From a bacterium (GTDB lineage: Bacteria; Arandabacterota; Arandabacteria; Arandabacterales; Arandabacteraceae), in assembly GCA_029933125.1 (NCBI GenBank), contig JAOZOU010000033.1, forward strand, positions 1 to 6,210: a stretch of 6,210 bases of DNA, in the 5' to 3' direction. Positions 1 through 6,210 of this stretch are shown piece by piece (the first letter of the stretch is position 1; the number at the start of each line of letters is the position of its first letter). A model generated the notes under the pieces. That model was not told where the DNA came from, made no database searches, and saw only the letters and a list, made by a program, of their open reading frames with translations. The position numbers were made by a program, and so were the translations under genes.

Positions 1-20
1 CCTGTGTTCGACAGCAATAG
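1..20 (+). repeat. Left terminal inverted repeat of the IS
   Basis: The sequence CCTGTGTTCGACAGCAATAG is the exact reverse complement of bases 1867-1886. Identity stops at base 21. Because the window begins here, an extension of the repeat further to the left cannot be excluded. This end lies downstream of the transposase stop codon. Confidence 0.9.
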
Positions 21-95
21 GTTAACGAAAATGGAAACATATAATAATAACAATCAGATAGCGTGATACTTTAAAAAGGTGTAGTGCCTATGATA
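21..95. other. AT-rich IS segment behind the transposase gene
   Basis: This short noncoding stretch between the left repeat and the transposase stop is rich in A and T (runs of ATAATAATAA near bases 41-51). I see no GC-rich stem followed by a T-run in the transposase direction, so no intrinsic terminator is called. Confidence 0.5.
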
Positions 96-1730
96 TCAGG
101 CTTCGAGATCGATTTTCAAGACGCGTTTTGGAGGTTTAATCTTTAGCTTTTTCAAGATGTTACGTTGTCCGGGCGTCAACTCTGTGTGCTGTAGAATGCG
201 CCCGTTTTTATCAAAAAATTCGATCAAATGTAGCTGCTGCATCCGGCTTCGGATTTTGGGCCATGTGAGCCCGGTTTCCACTTCCGCAACCCGTACCAGC
301 AACAGGGCCAGCCAGCAGAGCAGCACATGAGAACGAATCCGGTCATCCTTGGAATGGTAAACCGGACGAAGACACAGGGTGCTCTTCAAGGTTCGGAACG
401 CCCTTTCAACTTCCATCAGTTTCTTGTAACCCAGGGCAATGTCTTCCGCTGATAAATTCCGGTCACTGGTGGAAAGCAGATACTTGCCATCGAGCTTTTC
501 TTCCTGCTTGACTTTGGCTTTATCTATTTTGAGTTTCCCGCTCTTCAGCTCTTTGACATAGCGTCCCATGGACGGATGCAGCATGACCCTGCACTGGGCC
601 TTGGTTTTCTTCTTGCGATTGAGCACTTCCAGTTCACAGGCTAATCGTTCCAGGATCTTTTCGCGCTTGATGCGGTTCATTTTGGCCTGTTCCGGGTTAT
701 AGGCAATCACATACCGCCGTTGACCCAGGCCTTCACCAACAAAGACCTCTTTGATCGAGAGATTCTCTGCAACCACCTTGAACCGGCCCGGATGCGCCAG
801 GGCAGTTTCATTCAGATGATTGCCGCGCAGCTTTTCCCCCAGGATGTACTGACCACCGGCCCTCTGAAGAATCCGTTGATTCTCATCACTGGTCATGCCG
901 CGATCCATCACCCACACCACGCGTCCCAGGTTCCAGTCGTTGAGATCTTTCTGGACTTGATCAACACATTGGGAGTCGTGCTGATTGCCCGGCAACACCC
1001 AGCATTTTACCGGGATTCCTTCCCGGGTGACCGCAAGCCCGATGGTCACCTGAGGCAGGTCATCCCGTTTATGTTTGGATTTCCCATATGCTTTGAGTTC
1101 CGAGGGTCCGGGCTCATCGGTTTCAAAATAGGTATTGGTGGTATCGAAAAAGATCAGATCAACAGTGAGGTTGAGCAGGCTTGCCGTTGACCAGAACACC
1201 TCCTTTTGAACCGATTCGGCATGCTCCAGCAGGAAATCCATGGCCCGGTAGAAATGCTGTACCTGAAAAGGTTCCCGGTTACCCAGGTAGACTTCCTCCT
1301 CTGACCACTGTTCTATGGCCAGTTTTGACGAGGGATTCAAGGCACGGTTGGCTACCATGGCAAACAATGCCTCACCAATGGGAGCGCTGAAAGACCTTTC
1401 GGATAGGGCCTTTTGCAGGCATCCTCCGATATTCAATCTGTCCCAGAGCGCTTTGAGCAGATAGGCGCCGCCGGCCGGTCGGCTGCTGACAAATTTGAGA
1501 TCGCCGCCCTGGTTCCGGAGCTCAAGGGCATCCTGAGGTTCCAAAAATCGACTCAGGCTTTTGACCAGTCGTTTAAGGGCGTCGATGTCAAGCTGATCCC
1601 GGCGTCCGAAGGAATACACGACCTGGGCCTGAGCAAAGCCCTTTTCCTTGTTCCAGACATTGTGGGCCAGTTGAACATATTCGACTTCGGAACCGTCTTT
1701 GTTTTTACGCTTTATGGTGCGAACATACAT
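96..1730 (-). CDS. IS1634-type DDE transposase
   Basis: This 544-residue protein would catalyse cutting and joining of the element ends at the 20-bp inverted repeats. It shows the IS4-superfamily DDE/RNase H-like plan. The first Asp is D196 in FFDTTNTYFE. The second is D276 in VMDRGMTSDEN. The catalytic Glu is E442 in a YREK-like motif, Y435-x2-L438-x3-E442-x6-K449, with Leu where the motif usually has Arg. RPVYH (455-459) and a hydrophobic helix (VLLCWLALLLVRVAEVE) follow, as is usual for IS1634-type enzymes. Residues 1-90 form the N-terminal region typical of the group (MYVRTIKRKN, VVYSFGRRDQL). The start is the ATG at 1728-1730, preceded by TAGATAGGC as a weak ribosome-binding site. Length and motifs are intact, with no frameshift. 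It is transcribed away from the downstream plus-strand operon. Confidence 0.92.
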   Translation of the reverse strand: MYVRTIKRKNKDGSEVEYVQLAHNVWNKEKGFAQAQVVYSFGRRDQLDIDALKRLVKSLSRFLEPQDALELRNQGGDLKFVSSRPAGGAYLLKALWDRLNIGGCLQKALSERSFSAPIGEALFAMVANRALNPSSKLAIEQWSEEEVYLGNREPFQVQHFYRAMDFLLEHAESVQKEVFWSTASLLNLTVDLIFFDTTNTYFETDEPGPSELKAYGKSKHKRDDLPQVTIGLAVTREGIPVKCWVLPGNQHDSQCVDQVQKDLNDWNLGRVVWVMDRGMTSDENQRILQRAGGQYILGEKLRGNHLNETALAHPGRFKVVAENLSIKEVFVGEGLGQRRYVIAYNPEQAKMNRIKREKILERLACELEVLNRKKKTKAQCRVMLHPSMGRYVKELKSGKLKIDKAKVKQEEKLDGKYLLSTSDRNLSAEDIALGYKKLMEVERAFRTLKSTLCLRPVYHSKDDRIRSHVLLCWLALLLVRVAEVETGLTWPKIRSRMQQLHLIEFFDKNGRILQHTELTPGQRNILKKLKIKPPKRVLKIDLEA

Positions 1731-1750
1731 GCCTATCTATAAAGCATGTA

Positions 1751-1766
1751 TTGACATGAATGTCAA
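1751..1766. promoter_or_regulatory. Palindrome with TTGACA on both strands upstream of transposase
   Basis: TTGACAT-GA-ATGTCAA is a 7-bp perfect inverted repeat with a 2-base centre, 20 bases upstream of the transposase ATG. Each arm contains a consensus -35 hexamer. On the minus strand TTGACA (1766-1761) is followed after 17 bases by TTTATA (1743-1738), or after 19 by TATAGA (1741-1736). Either would start transcription almost at the ATG, giving a leaderless or very short leader. On the plus strand TTGACA (1751-1756) would point toward the HEPN gene, but no good -10 lies 16-18 bases on. It could be a weak promoter, a binding site for an autoregulating transposase, or chance. Confidence 0.35.
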
Positions 1767-1783
1767 GAGGAAAATGACAATTC

Positions 1784-2314
1784 GTGTGCCTATGTTTTTT
1801 GAGATTTACCCTCACCTGTTTTGAACTATTTCACATGGTTAGGGGTCCAAAATCGATCGTATGTGTCTATTGCTGTCGAACACAGGCTGAAGAACTGGCC
1901 GAAAAGCTCATTGAGAACGCTTTGGAAGACTGCGTCTCTGCCTTCGACGGATTTGGCCGCGAGCTTTGCCGCGTCCAGGCCCAGAAGGCGGCGGACCCCA
2001 CCAAAGCAGAGAAGGTCAGCTTCCAGAATCTTGACGGAGCGAAAGCGAACATCCTTTCAACGTTTGGAATCGATCTATCTGCCTGCGTGACCTCCGACGA
2101 GTGGGCTGCCGCAGTTCGTGGCTTTCAGAAGCGCCACTTGTTTGCCCACAAGATGGGAGTTGTGGATGAAGAATACCTTGCCAAGACCGGCGATCCGAAC
2201 GCTGTGGTAGGACGAAAGATTAGAGTAGATGATTTGGACGTCCGCGCGGTTTTGCAGGTAATACGGAAGGTCGCAAAGCACCTATCCGAGAATCTGGTGG
2301 GGGGCATGGCATGA
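1784..2314 (+). CDS. HEPN-domain protein, 5' end replaced by IS
   Basis: The open frame is 176 codons from a GTG at 1784, but codons 1-34 lie inside the IS and are almost certainly not original. Host-derived sequence starts at A35. The remaining 142 residues look like a complete helical HEPN domain: a long first helix (35-68, with FDGFGREL at 54-61), the motif RHLFAH at R117-x4-H122 within FQKRHLFAHKMGVVDEEYL, and a final helix (149-171). R-x4-6-H is the ribonuclease active site of HEPN toxins and effectors, so metal-independent RNA cleavage is the likely activity. It is cytoplasmic, with no signal peptide or membrane segment. Neither the GTG at 1784 nor the ATG at 1835 has a well-spaced ribosome-binding site, and the host part has no early ATG, so an N-terminal portion of unknown length is missing and expression is doubtful. 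The stop overlaps the start of the next gene (ATGA), placing it as first gene of the operon. It may best be treated as a 5'-truncated pseudogene. Confidence 0.72.
   Translation: MCLCFLRFTLTCFELFHMVRGPKSIVCVYCCRTQAEELAEKLIENALEDCVSAFDGFGRELCRVQAQKAADPTKAEKVSFQNLDGAKANILSTFGIDLSACVTSDEWAAAVRGFQKRHLFAHKMGVVDEEYLAKTGDPNAVVGRKIRVDDLDVRAVLQVIRKVAKHLSENLVGGMA
1867..1886 (+). repeat. Right terminal inverted repeat of the IS
   Basis: The sequence CTATTGCTGTCGAACACAGG is the exact reverse complement of bases 1-20 and marks the transposase-proximal end of the element. The open frame of the following HEPN gene runs through it, so any protein begun upstream would contain residues encoded by the repeat. 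Confidence 0.9.
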
Positions 2315-3123
2315 CGATGGTCGCCGGAACAGAGATTTATGATACGGACGCCCCGCCGGTTACCGCTCGTGGAGTATTGTACACAGATGCCGAGCTTGAT
2401 GACGCCCTATCCGGTTCCGTGTCCCATATTCTCAAGGACACATCAGGGAAATCGGATATCGAGGCTATGCTGGCAGGAGTAGCCACAACCGATTTCGCTC
2501 AGAATAACCTGAAAACGGCCTTGGAGGCTACACCGCCACTGCATAGCTGGAGAGTGGGTGAGGGCCTCGCCGAGGCTTACTTGACAGAACATAAAGATTG
2601 CACGTTTCCGTGGCCATCCACTCGTGATTTGAGGAATCCTGATGCAAGCCCGGCGGGGGCAGACCTTGTGGGCTTTCAGAAGACGGACGCTCCAGAAAAC
2701 AAACACCGATTTGCCTTTGGAGAGGCGAAGACCTCCGATGAGGAGCGATATCCGCCGAACACGATGTACGGACGCCATGGAATGGTTCGCCAGCTTGAGA
2801 ACCTCAGAGACTCAAGAAAGACAAAGGATGCCCTTTTCCTTTACCTTGGGCATCATGCCCACAACGCACCGTGGAATCCATTGTACCAAAGCGCAGCTTC
2901 TCGATACTTGAACAACCCGACCGATGTGTCACTTTTCGGGGTTCTCGTGCGAGATGTCGACCCAAAAGAAGAAGATCTGAAGAGTCGGGCAAGCGCACTC
3001 GCTGATGGATGTCCATCAGCTACCACGATTCACCTTGTAGCAATGTACTTCCCAAAGGGATGTATCAACGCGTTTGTCGAACGAGCAACAAGAGAAATGG
3101 AGGGCGACCATGCTAATAACTGA
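2311..3123 (+). CDS. PD-(D/E)xK nuclease-like protein, HamA/DUF1837-like
   Basis: This 270-residue soluble protein has a recognisable PD-(D/E)xK nuclease core: acidic residues E84/E88 in a helix (VGEGLAEAYL), D118 in GADLVGF, the E138-x-K140 pair in a hydrophobic strand (FAFGEAKTS), and a following helix with Q161 (MVRQLENL). The C-terminal part holds two predicted strands (SLFGVLVRDV near 207-216 and TIHLVAMYFP near 239-248) and ends in a charged helix. Size, motif order and position directly before a Ski2-like helicase resemble HamA of the Hachiman anti-phage system, where HamA is the DNA-degrading effector held in check by HamB. That comparison is by memory of family architecture, not by alignment. 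The start is the ATG at 2311, overlapping the previous stop as ATGA with GGTGGGG upstream; the ATG at 2317 is an alternative. The gene is intact. Another nuclease family, such as a restriction-type endonuclease, remains possible. Confidence 0.72.
   Translation: MTMVAGTEIYDTDAPPVTARGVLYTDAELDDALSGSVSHILKDTSGKSDIEAMLAGVATTDFAQNNLKTALEATPPLHSWRVGEGLAEAYLTEHKDCTFPWPSTRDLRNPDASPAGADLVGFQKTDAPENKHRFAFGEAKTSDEERYPPNTMYGRHGMVRQLENLRDSRKTKDALFLYLGHHAHNAPWNPLYQSAASRYLNNPTDVSLFGVLVRDVDPKEEDLKSRASALADGCPSATTIHLVAMYFPKGCINAFVERATREMEGDHANN
3001..3020 (+). repeat. Perfect 9-bp inverted repeat inside the nuclease gene
   Basis: GCTGATGGA-TG-TCCATCAGC forms an almost perfect palindrome. As RNA it could fold into an 8-bp stem with a 4-base loop, about 90 bases before the helicase start. 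No T-run follows, so it is not an intrinsic terminator. It encodes ordinary residues (ADGCPSA), so chance cannot be excluded. Confidence 0.5.
3099..3104 (+). promoter_or_regulatory. Strong ribosome-binding site for the helicase gene
   Basis: GGAGGG sits 5 bases before the ATG at 3110, inside the last codons of the nuclease gene. It fixes the helicase start at 3110 and shows that the two frames overlap by design (14 bases). This suggests independent loading plus coupling to translation of the nuclease gene. Confidence 0.75.
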
Positions 3124-6100
3124 GGACGCCCTCAATCGCGTTGACCAACACTGGGCGCTGATAGCAGTCGGTATCGAGAAACGCGACCGCGCACTCGAAG
3201 TAGCCAAGGTTCGTCTCGTGAGATCGGCTGTTGGCCATCAGATGACTATTGCGTTTGATGAGGTATCCTCGGATGCGGAACTGGTCGAGCGAGTAGCGAT
3301 GGCGTATGAAGCGGCCGCCATTGAAGGTCTGGACGCTCTGATTTATCTTCCTGGCGACGCATCACGAGAGCAACTGCGTCAACAGGCCCAGGCAGGAGCA
3401 TTCAGGGCTTACGAACTCCTACGTACACTACCGATACCCTCCGACGTAGAAGAACGTATTTTCCACATTCTCCACTTGGCGGCCATAGCCTATTGCGGCG
3501 ATCAATGGCCGGACTTGAGAAGATGGTTACAGGATCATAAGCAGCAGACGAGACCGCCCTCAGTTGCGCACGCCACTTGGGACCGTAGGCTTCTTTATCG
3601 CCTATTCGATTGCTGGATACGTCTATTACGAAAGCGGGGCTGGGATGACCTTGATTCCATTCGTGAGATAATAGCGGGCCTTCGTAAGGATCAGGAGCAG
3701 TATGAAACTGTCGTACTCTCCAAAGAGAATGGTAGGGAGGGTCAGGCAATCGCCCTCCGTCTGATCGCCCTGTATCATTGGGCAAAAGCAACGGAATTAC
3801 TCGCTGTGTATACATTACAGGGCCAGCCGGCAGGAATTGACGCCGAATTGGACAAACACTTCGAGGCCGGGAGAAAATCGGCCCAGACCGCTCAGGACGC
3901 AACGCTCGATATCCTTATGCGGTGGTTACACGTCACGGCACGCCGAATGGTTGCCGGGTCTCTCTGGAATGTGGCGCAGGCAATTAACTCACGAGTAACC
4001 CGCTTTGTGGAAAGCATCACGAAAACGCAAGCTCTTTTTGAGTTGCTTCCGCCTCAGCGTGCTGCCCTGCAAGAACAGGGCTTGTTGGACCAAGCCAGTC
4101 GTGCCGTGGTCGTTGACCTTCCAACATCGGGGGGTAAGACAACCCTCGCCGAGTTCCGAATGCTGCAAGCGTTGAATCAATTTGAGGCTGACAAGGGGTG
4201 GGTAGCATATGTAGCACCGACAAGAGCACTGGTGGCACAACTGACACGACGGCTCCGTGAGGATTTCAGTACGCTTGGCATTGGAGTGGAGCAACTAACA
4301 GGCGCTGTCGAAATCGACTCATTTGAGGAGGCGTTACTTACACAAAATGATGGTGCTGTGGCCTTCCACATTCTAGTGTCGACACCAGAGAAACTCCACC
4401 TGGTAATCAGGAATAAGAAGGTGCCTCGACCCCTTGCTCTTGTGGTCATGGATGAAGCTCACAATATCGAGGATGAAGAAAGAGGGCTTCGAATCGAGCT
4501 GCTTCTGGCAACCGTGAAAAGGGATTGTACCTCCGCCAACTTTTTACTCCTCATGCCCTACGTTCCGAACGCAAAGGACTTAGCCCAATGGCTCGGAGCG
4601 GATTCTGCCAAGACAATCAGCATTGGGACATCTCCTTGGCAGCCCAACGAGCGGGCAGTAGGCATTTTCTCCTTGCGGCAGGACAATTCGGTTCGCGCAG
4701 GTTGGTCTTTATTGTTCGAGACTCTTACCACGACCCCAAAGACCATTCACCTCCGCGGTCAACACCAAGTGGGGCGAGTGAAGCCGCTTAACGTCCCCTT
4801 CAGCAAGGCCAAGGGTTTATCAACCCAGGCGGGGGCCATGGCAAAGGTGTTCTCAGAGCGAGGCACCAGCATTGCCGTTGCCCAGAAAATACCTGACGTG
4901 TGGTCTATGGCCCGTAAGATTGCGAATGATCTCCCAGTGTTCGCTGATGTTCCTCCCGAGATAGGTCTTGTCCAACGGTTCTTGCAAACAGAAATCAGCC
5001 AGGAATTCGAACTCGTTAGTATGCTGAGCCGTGGCGTAGGCGTTCATCACGCCGGCTTATCTGATGAGATTCGCTCGCTGATTGAATGGCTTGCGGAAAT
5101 CGGAAAGTTGCGAGTTCTTTGCGCCACGACGACGCTGGCCCAAGGGATAAATTTCCCGGTGGGTTCAGTCTTCCTTGCAACCCGCCTTTTCCCTTATGGC
5201 AAGGAGATGACCACTCGAGCGTTTTGGAACCTTGCAGGACGTGCCGGCAGGTTGAAGCAGGAGAGTGTCGGCATAGTGGGCATCGCTGCTGGGAGCGACT
5301 CAGAGGCAATACGGCAATACGTAAGTAGAGCGACGGGTGATTTGGTTTCACGGCTCGTAAGCCTGCTGGACGGAGTTGAGCAGGCTGGGCAACTCAATGA
5401 ACTTTCCTTAGTAATTCAACAGGAGCAGTGGGCAGATTTTCGTTGCTATGTTGCACATCTTTGGAATGAAAAGAAGAATCTTGACGATGTTCTAGCCGAG
5501 ACGGAGCAATTGCTACGCAACACTTACGGTTTTGGCAAGCTACAATCGCATTCAGACCATGCTGCACAACAGAAGGCAGAAGCTTTATTAGAGGCCACGA
5601 AGGACTACGCGCGCGAATTGGCGCAGAACCCGGGGCATGCGGCTCTTGCTGATGCTACGGGATTTGCGCCTGAGGGAGTTGCTGCGGCATTAGCAGGCTT
5701 GAATAGGTTGGAGAACAGGCTCGCGCCTGCAGATTGGGAGCCATCCAGCCTCTTTGGGGATTCCGGCTCTTCCCGTCTACCTCATTTAATTGGAATCATG
5801 ATGCGTATACCTGAAGTTGGGCGCTCTCTGGCGGAAATCAGTTCCGAGGGGCTGCAGCAACGGCACATTGCAGAAATGATGCAGGCATGGGTCGGCGGTG
5901 CGTCGATTCAAGACATTGCTCACACATTCTTCAGCGGTCAGAGTGGTACAAAGGCAATTACTAAGGCATGCAAAGCAATTTACAAGGTACTGACCAATAG
6001 TGGACCATGGGGGTTGTCGGCTCTGAGCAAGATGGGCTTGGATTTCGAGAATCTGCCGGAGGAACAAAGGCAGCGACTGAACAGCCTACCTGCGATGATA

Positions 6101-6210
6101 TATCACGGCGTCAAAACAGAGGCGGCTGTTCTCATGCGCATGAATAGTGTTCCAAGGAGCATTGCTGAATCACTTGGTAAGGAGTTCGAGCGGAACGCTG
6201 GAGAGCCTGC
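3110..6210 (+). CDS. Large Ski2-like SF2 helicase, HamB-like, 3' end outside window
   Basis: The frame is open from the ATG at 3110 to the right edge: 1033 full codons and no stop, so the C-terminus is missing from view. Motor motifs, in residues: Q-motif-like Q316; Walker A PTSGGKTT 338-345 (K343); Ia APTRALVAQ 369-377; Ib STPEKL 424-429; II DEAH 448-451; III region with M482-P483-Y484 where SAT is usual, followed by the Ski2-typical VPNAKDLAQWLG; a motif IV-like strand 586-603; GVHHAGLS 644-651; V ATTTLAQGINFP 672-683; VI NLAGRAGR 707-714. HHAGLS, TLAQGINFP and GRAGR together mark the Ski2/Hel308 group, ATP-driven 3'-5' translocases on DNA or RNA. About 310 helical residues precede the motor, and more than 300 follow it, including AWVGGASIQDIA near 926-937, reminiscent of the Hel308/Ski2 helical region. 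Paired with the upstream nuclease-like gene, it fits HamB, which senses DNA damage or ends and releases HamA. Helicase identity is very secure; the HamB role is inferred. Confidence 0.85.
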   Translation, partial: MLITEDALNRVDQHWALIAVGIEKRDRALEVAKVRLVRSAVGHQMTIAFDEVSSDAELVERVAMAYEAAAIEGLDALIYLPGDASREQLRQQAQAGAFRAYELLRTLPIPSDVEERIFHILHLAAIAYCGDQWPDLRRWLQDHKQQTRPPSVAHATWDRRLLYRLFDCWIRLLRKRGWDDLDSIREIIAGLRKDQEQYETVVLSKENGREGQAIALRLIALYHWAKATELLAVYTLQGQPAGIDAELDKHFEAGRKSAQTAQDATLDILMRWLHVTARRMVAGSLWNVAQAINSRVTRFVESITKTQALFELLPPQRAALQEQGLLDQASRAVVVDLPTSGGKTTLAEFRMLQALNQFEADKGWVAYVAPTRALVAQLTRRLREDFSTLGIGVEQLTGAVEIDSFEEALLTQNDGAVAFHILVSTPEKLHLVIRNKKVPRPLALVVMDEAHNIEDEERGLRIELLLATVKRDCTSANFLLLMPYVPNAKDLAQWLGADSAKTISIGTSPWQPNERAVGIFSLRQDNSVRAGWSLLFETLTTTPKTIHLRGQHQVGRVKPLNVPFSKAKGLSTQAGAMAKVFSERGTSIAVAQKIPDVWSMARKIANDLPVFADVPPEIGLVQRFLQTEISQEFELVSMLSRGVGVHHAGLSDEIRSLIEWLAEIGKLRVLCATTTLAQGINFPVGSVFLATRLFPYGKEMTTRAFWNLAGRAGRLKQESVGIVGIAAGSDSEAIRQYVSRATGDLVSRLVSLLDGVEQAGQLNELSLVIQQEQWADFRCYVAHLWNEKKNLDDVLAETEQLLRNTYGFGKLQSHSDHAAQQKAEALLEATKDYARELAQNPGHAALADATGFAPEGVAAALAGLNRLENRLAPADWEPSSLFGDSGSSRLPHLIGIMMRIPEVGRSLAEISSEGLQQRHIAEMMQAWVGGASIQDIAHTFFSGQSGTKAITKACKAIYKVLTNSGPWGLSALSKMGLDFENLPEEQRQRLNSLPAMIYHGVKTEAAVLMRMNSVPRSIAESLGKEFERNAGEP

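Larger units (their letters stand above)
1..1886 (-). mobile_element. IS1634-type insertion sequence, apparently complete
   Basis: A perfect 20-bp inverted repeat lies at bases 1-20 and 1867-1886, and a single long transposase gene fills nearly everything between. The resulting length of 1886 bp fits the IS1634 group of the IS4-like DDE elements, which usually carry one transposase of about 500-600 residues. The transposase gene is undamaged, so the element may be mobile. The left end is the first base of the window, so neither the left flank nor the target duplication can be examined, and the true end could lie a few bases further out. On the right the element abuts, in frame, the interior of a HEPN-domain gene that has no convincing start of its own. 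This indicates insertion into that gene or directly upstream of its preserved part. Strand is given for the transposase. Confidence 0.88.

Noticed and set aside
21-95. Possible terminator behind the transposase
   Set aside because: Only AT-rich sequence and a short TGATATCA palindrome over the stop codon. No GC-rich stem with a T-run.
720-1190. 156-residue open frame on the plus strand
   Set aside because: It lies wholly antisense to the intact transposase, which has clear DDE motifs. The translation shows no recognisable domain.
1413-1742. 109-residue plus-strand frame near the IS right side
   Set aside because: Antisense shadow of the transposase N-terminus; no motif and no convincing ribosome-binding site.
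1784-1886. Possible signal peptide or Cys-rich zinc site (CVYCC) in the first 34 residues of the HEPN frame
   Set aside because: These codons are IS sequence, including the terminal repeat. The Cys and hydrophobic residues are accidental products of reading through the IS end.
3402-3902. 166-residue minus-strand open frame
   Set aside because: Antisense to the helicase N-terminal region, rich in Pro, Arg and Ser as expected of a shadow frame. The helicase frame is continuous through it.
4525-4791. 88-residue plus-strand frame within the helicase
   Set aside because: It overlaps the helicase frame between motifs III and IV, which is unbroken there. No domain or ribosome-binding site.
1-6210. 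CRISPR array, tRNA or other RNA gene
   Set aside because: No regularly spaced direct repeats and no cloverleaf-like segment were seen. Nearly all bases are explained by the IS and three protein genes.

Overview
The window looks like a bacterial accessory (defence-island type) segment: an insertion sequence followed by the front of a compact operon of nuclease and helicase genes. Base composition is fairly balanced, codon use is not extreme, and ribosome-binding sites are GGAGG-like. No gene here fixes the taxonomy. A Gram-negative bacterium such as a desulfobacterial or other proteobacterial lineage would fit the transposase style, but that is only an impression.

Bases 1-1886 are an apparently intact insertion sequence. 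It is bounded by a perfect 20-bp inverted repeat (1-20 and 1867-1886) and carries one full-length DDE transposase of the IS1634 type (IS4-like superfamily) on the minus strand (96-1730). The left end of the element coincides with the first base of the window, so the target-site duplication cannot be seen.

Bases 1887-6210 are coding on the plus strand almost without a gap. There are three consecutive genes: (1) a HEPN-domain protein with an R-x4-H ribonuclease motif, whose true 5' end has been replaced by the insertion sequence; (2) a 270-residue PD-(D/E)xK nuclease-like protein resembling HamA (DUF1837) in size, motif layout and position; (3) a very large Ski2-like superfamily 2 helicase (at least 1033 residues, running off the right edge), which would correspond to HamB. 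Gene 1 and gene 2 overlap by ATGA. Gene 2 and gene 3 overlap by 14 bases, with a strong GGAGGG site inside gene 2. This arrangement implies translational coupling and joint function.

The most economical reading is a Hachiman-like anti-phage nuclease-helicase pair with an added HEPN ribonuclease candidate as first gene, interrupted by an IS that separates the operon from its native promoter and removes the N-terminus of the HEPN protein. The nuclease and helicase frames are undamaged within the window. The Hachiman assignment rests on architecture and motifs only and has not been tested by any search. The helicase has an unusual motif III (MPY where SAT is usual) and long extra domains on both sides of its motor core.
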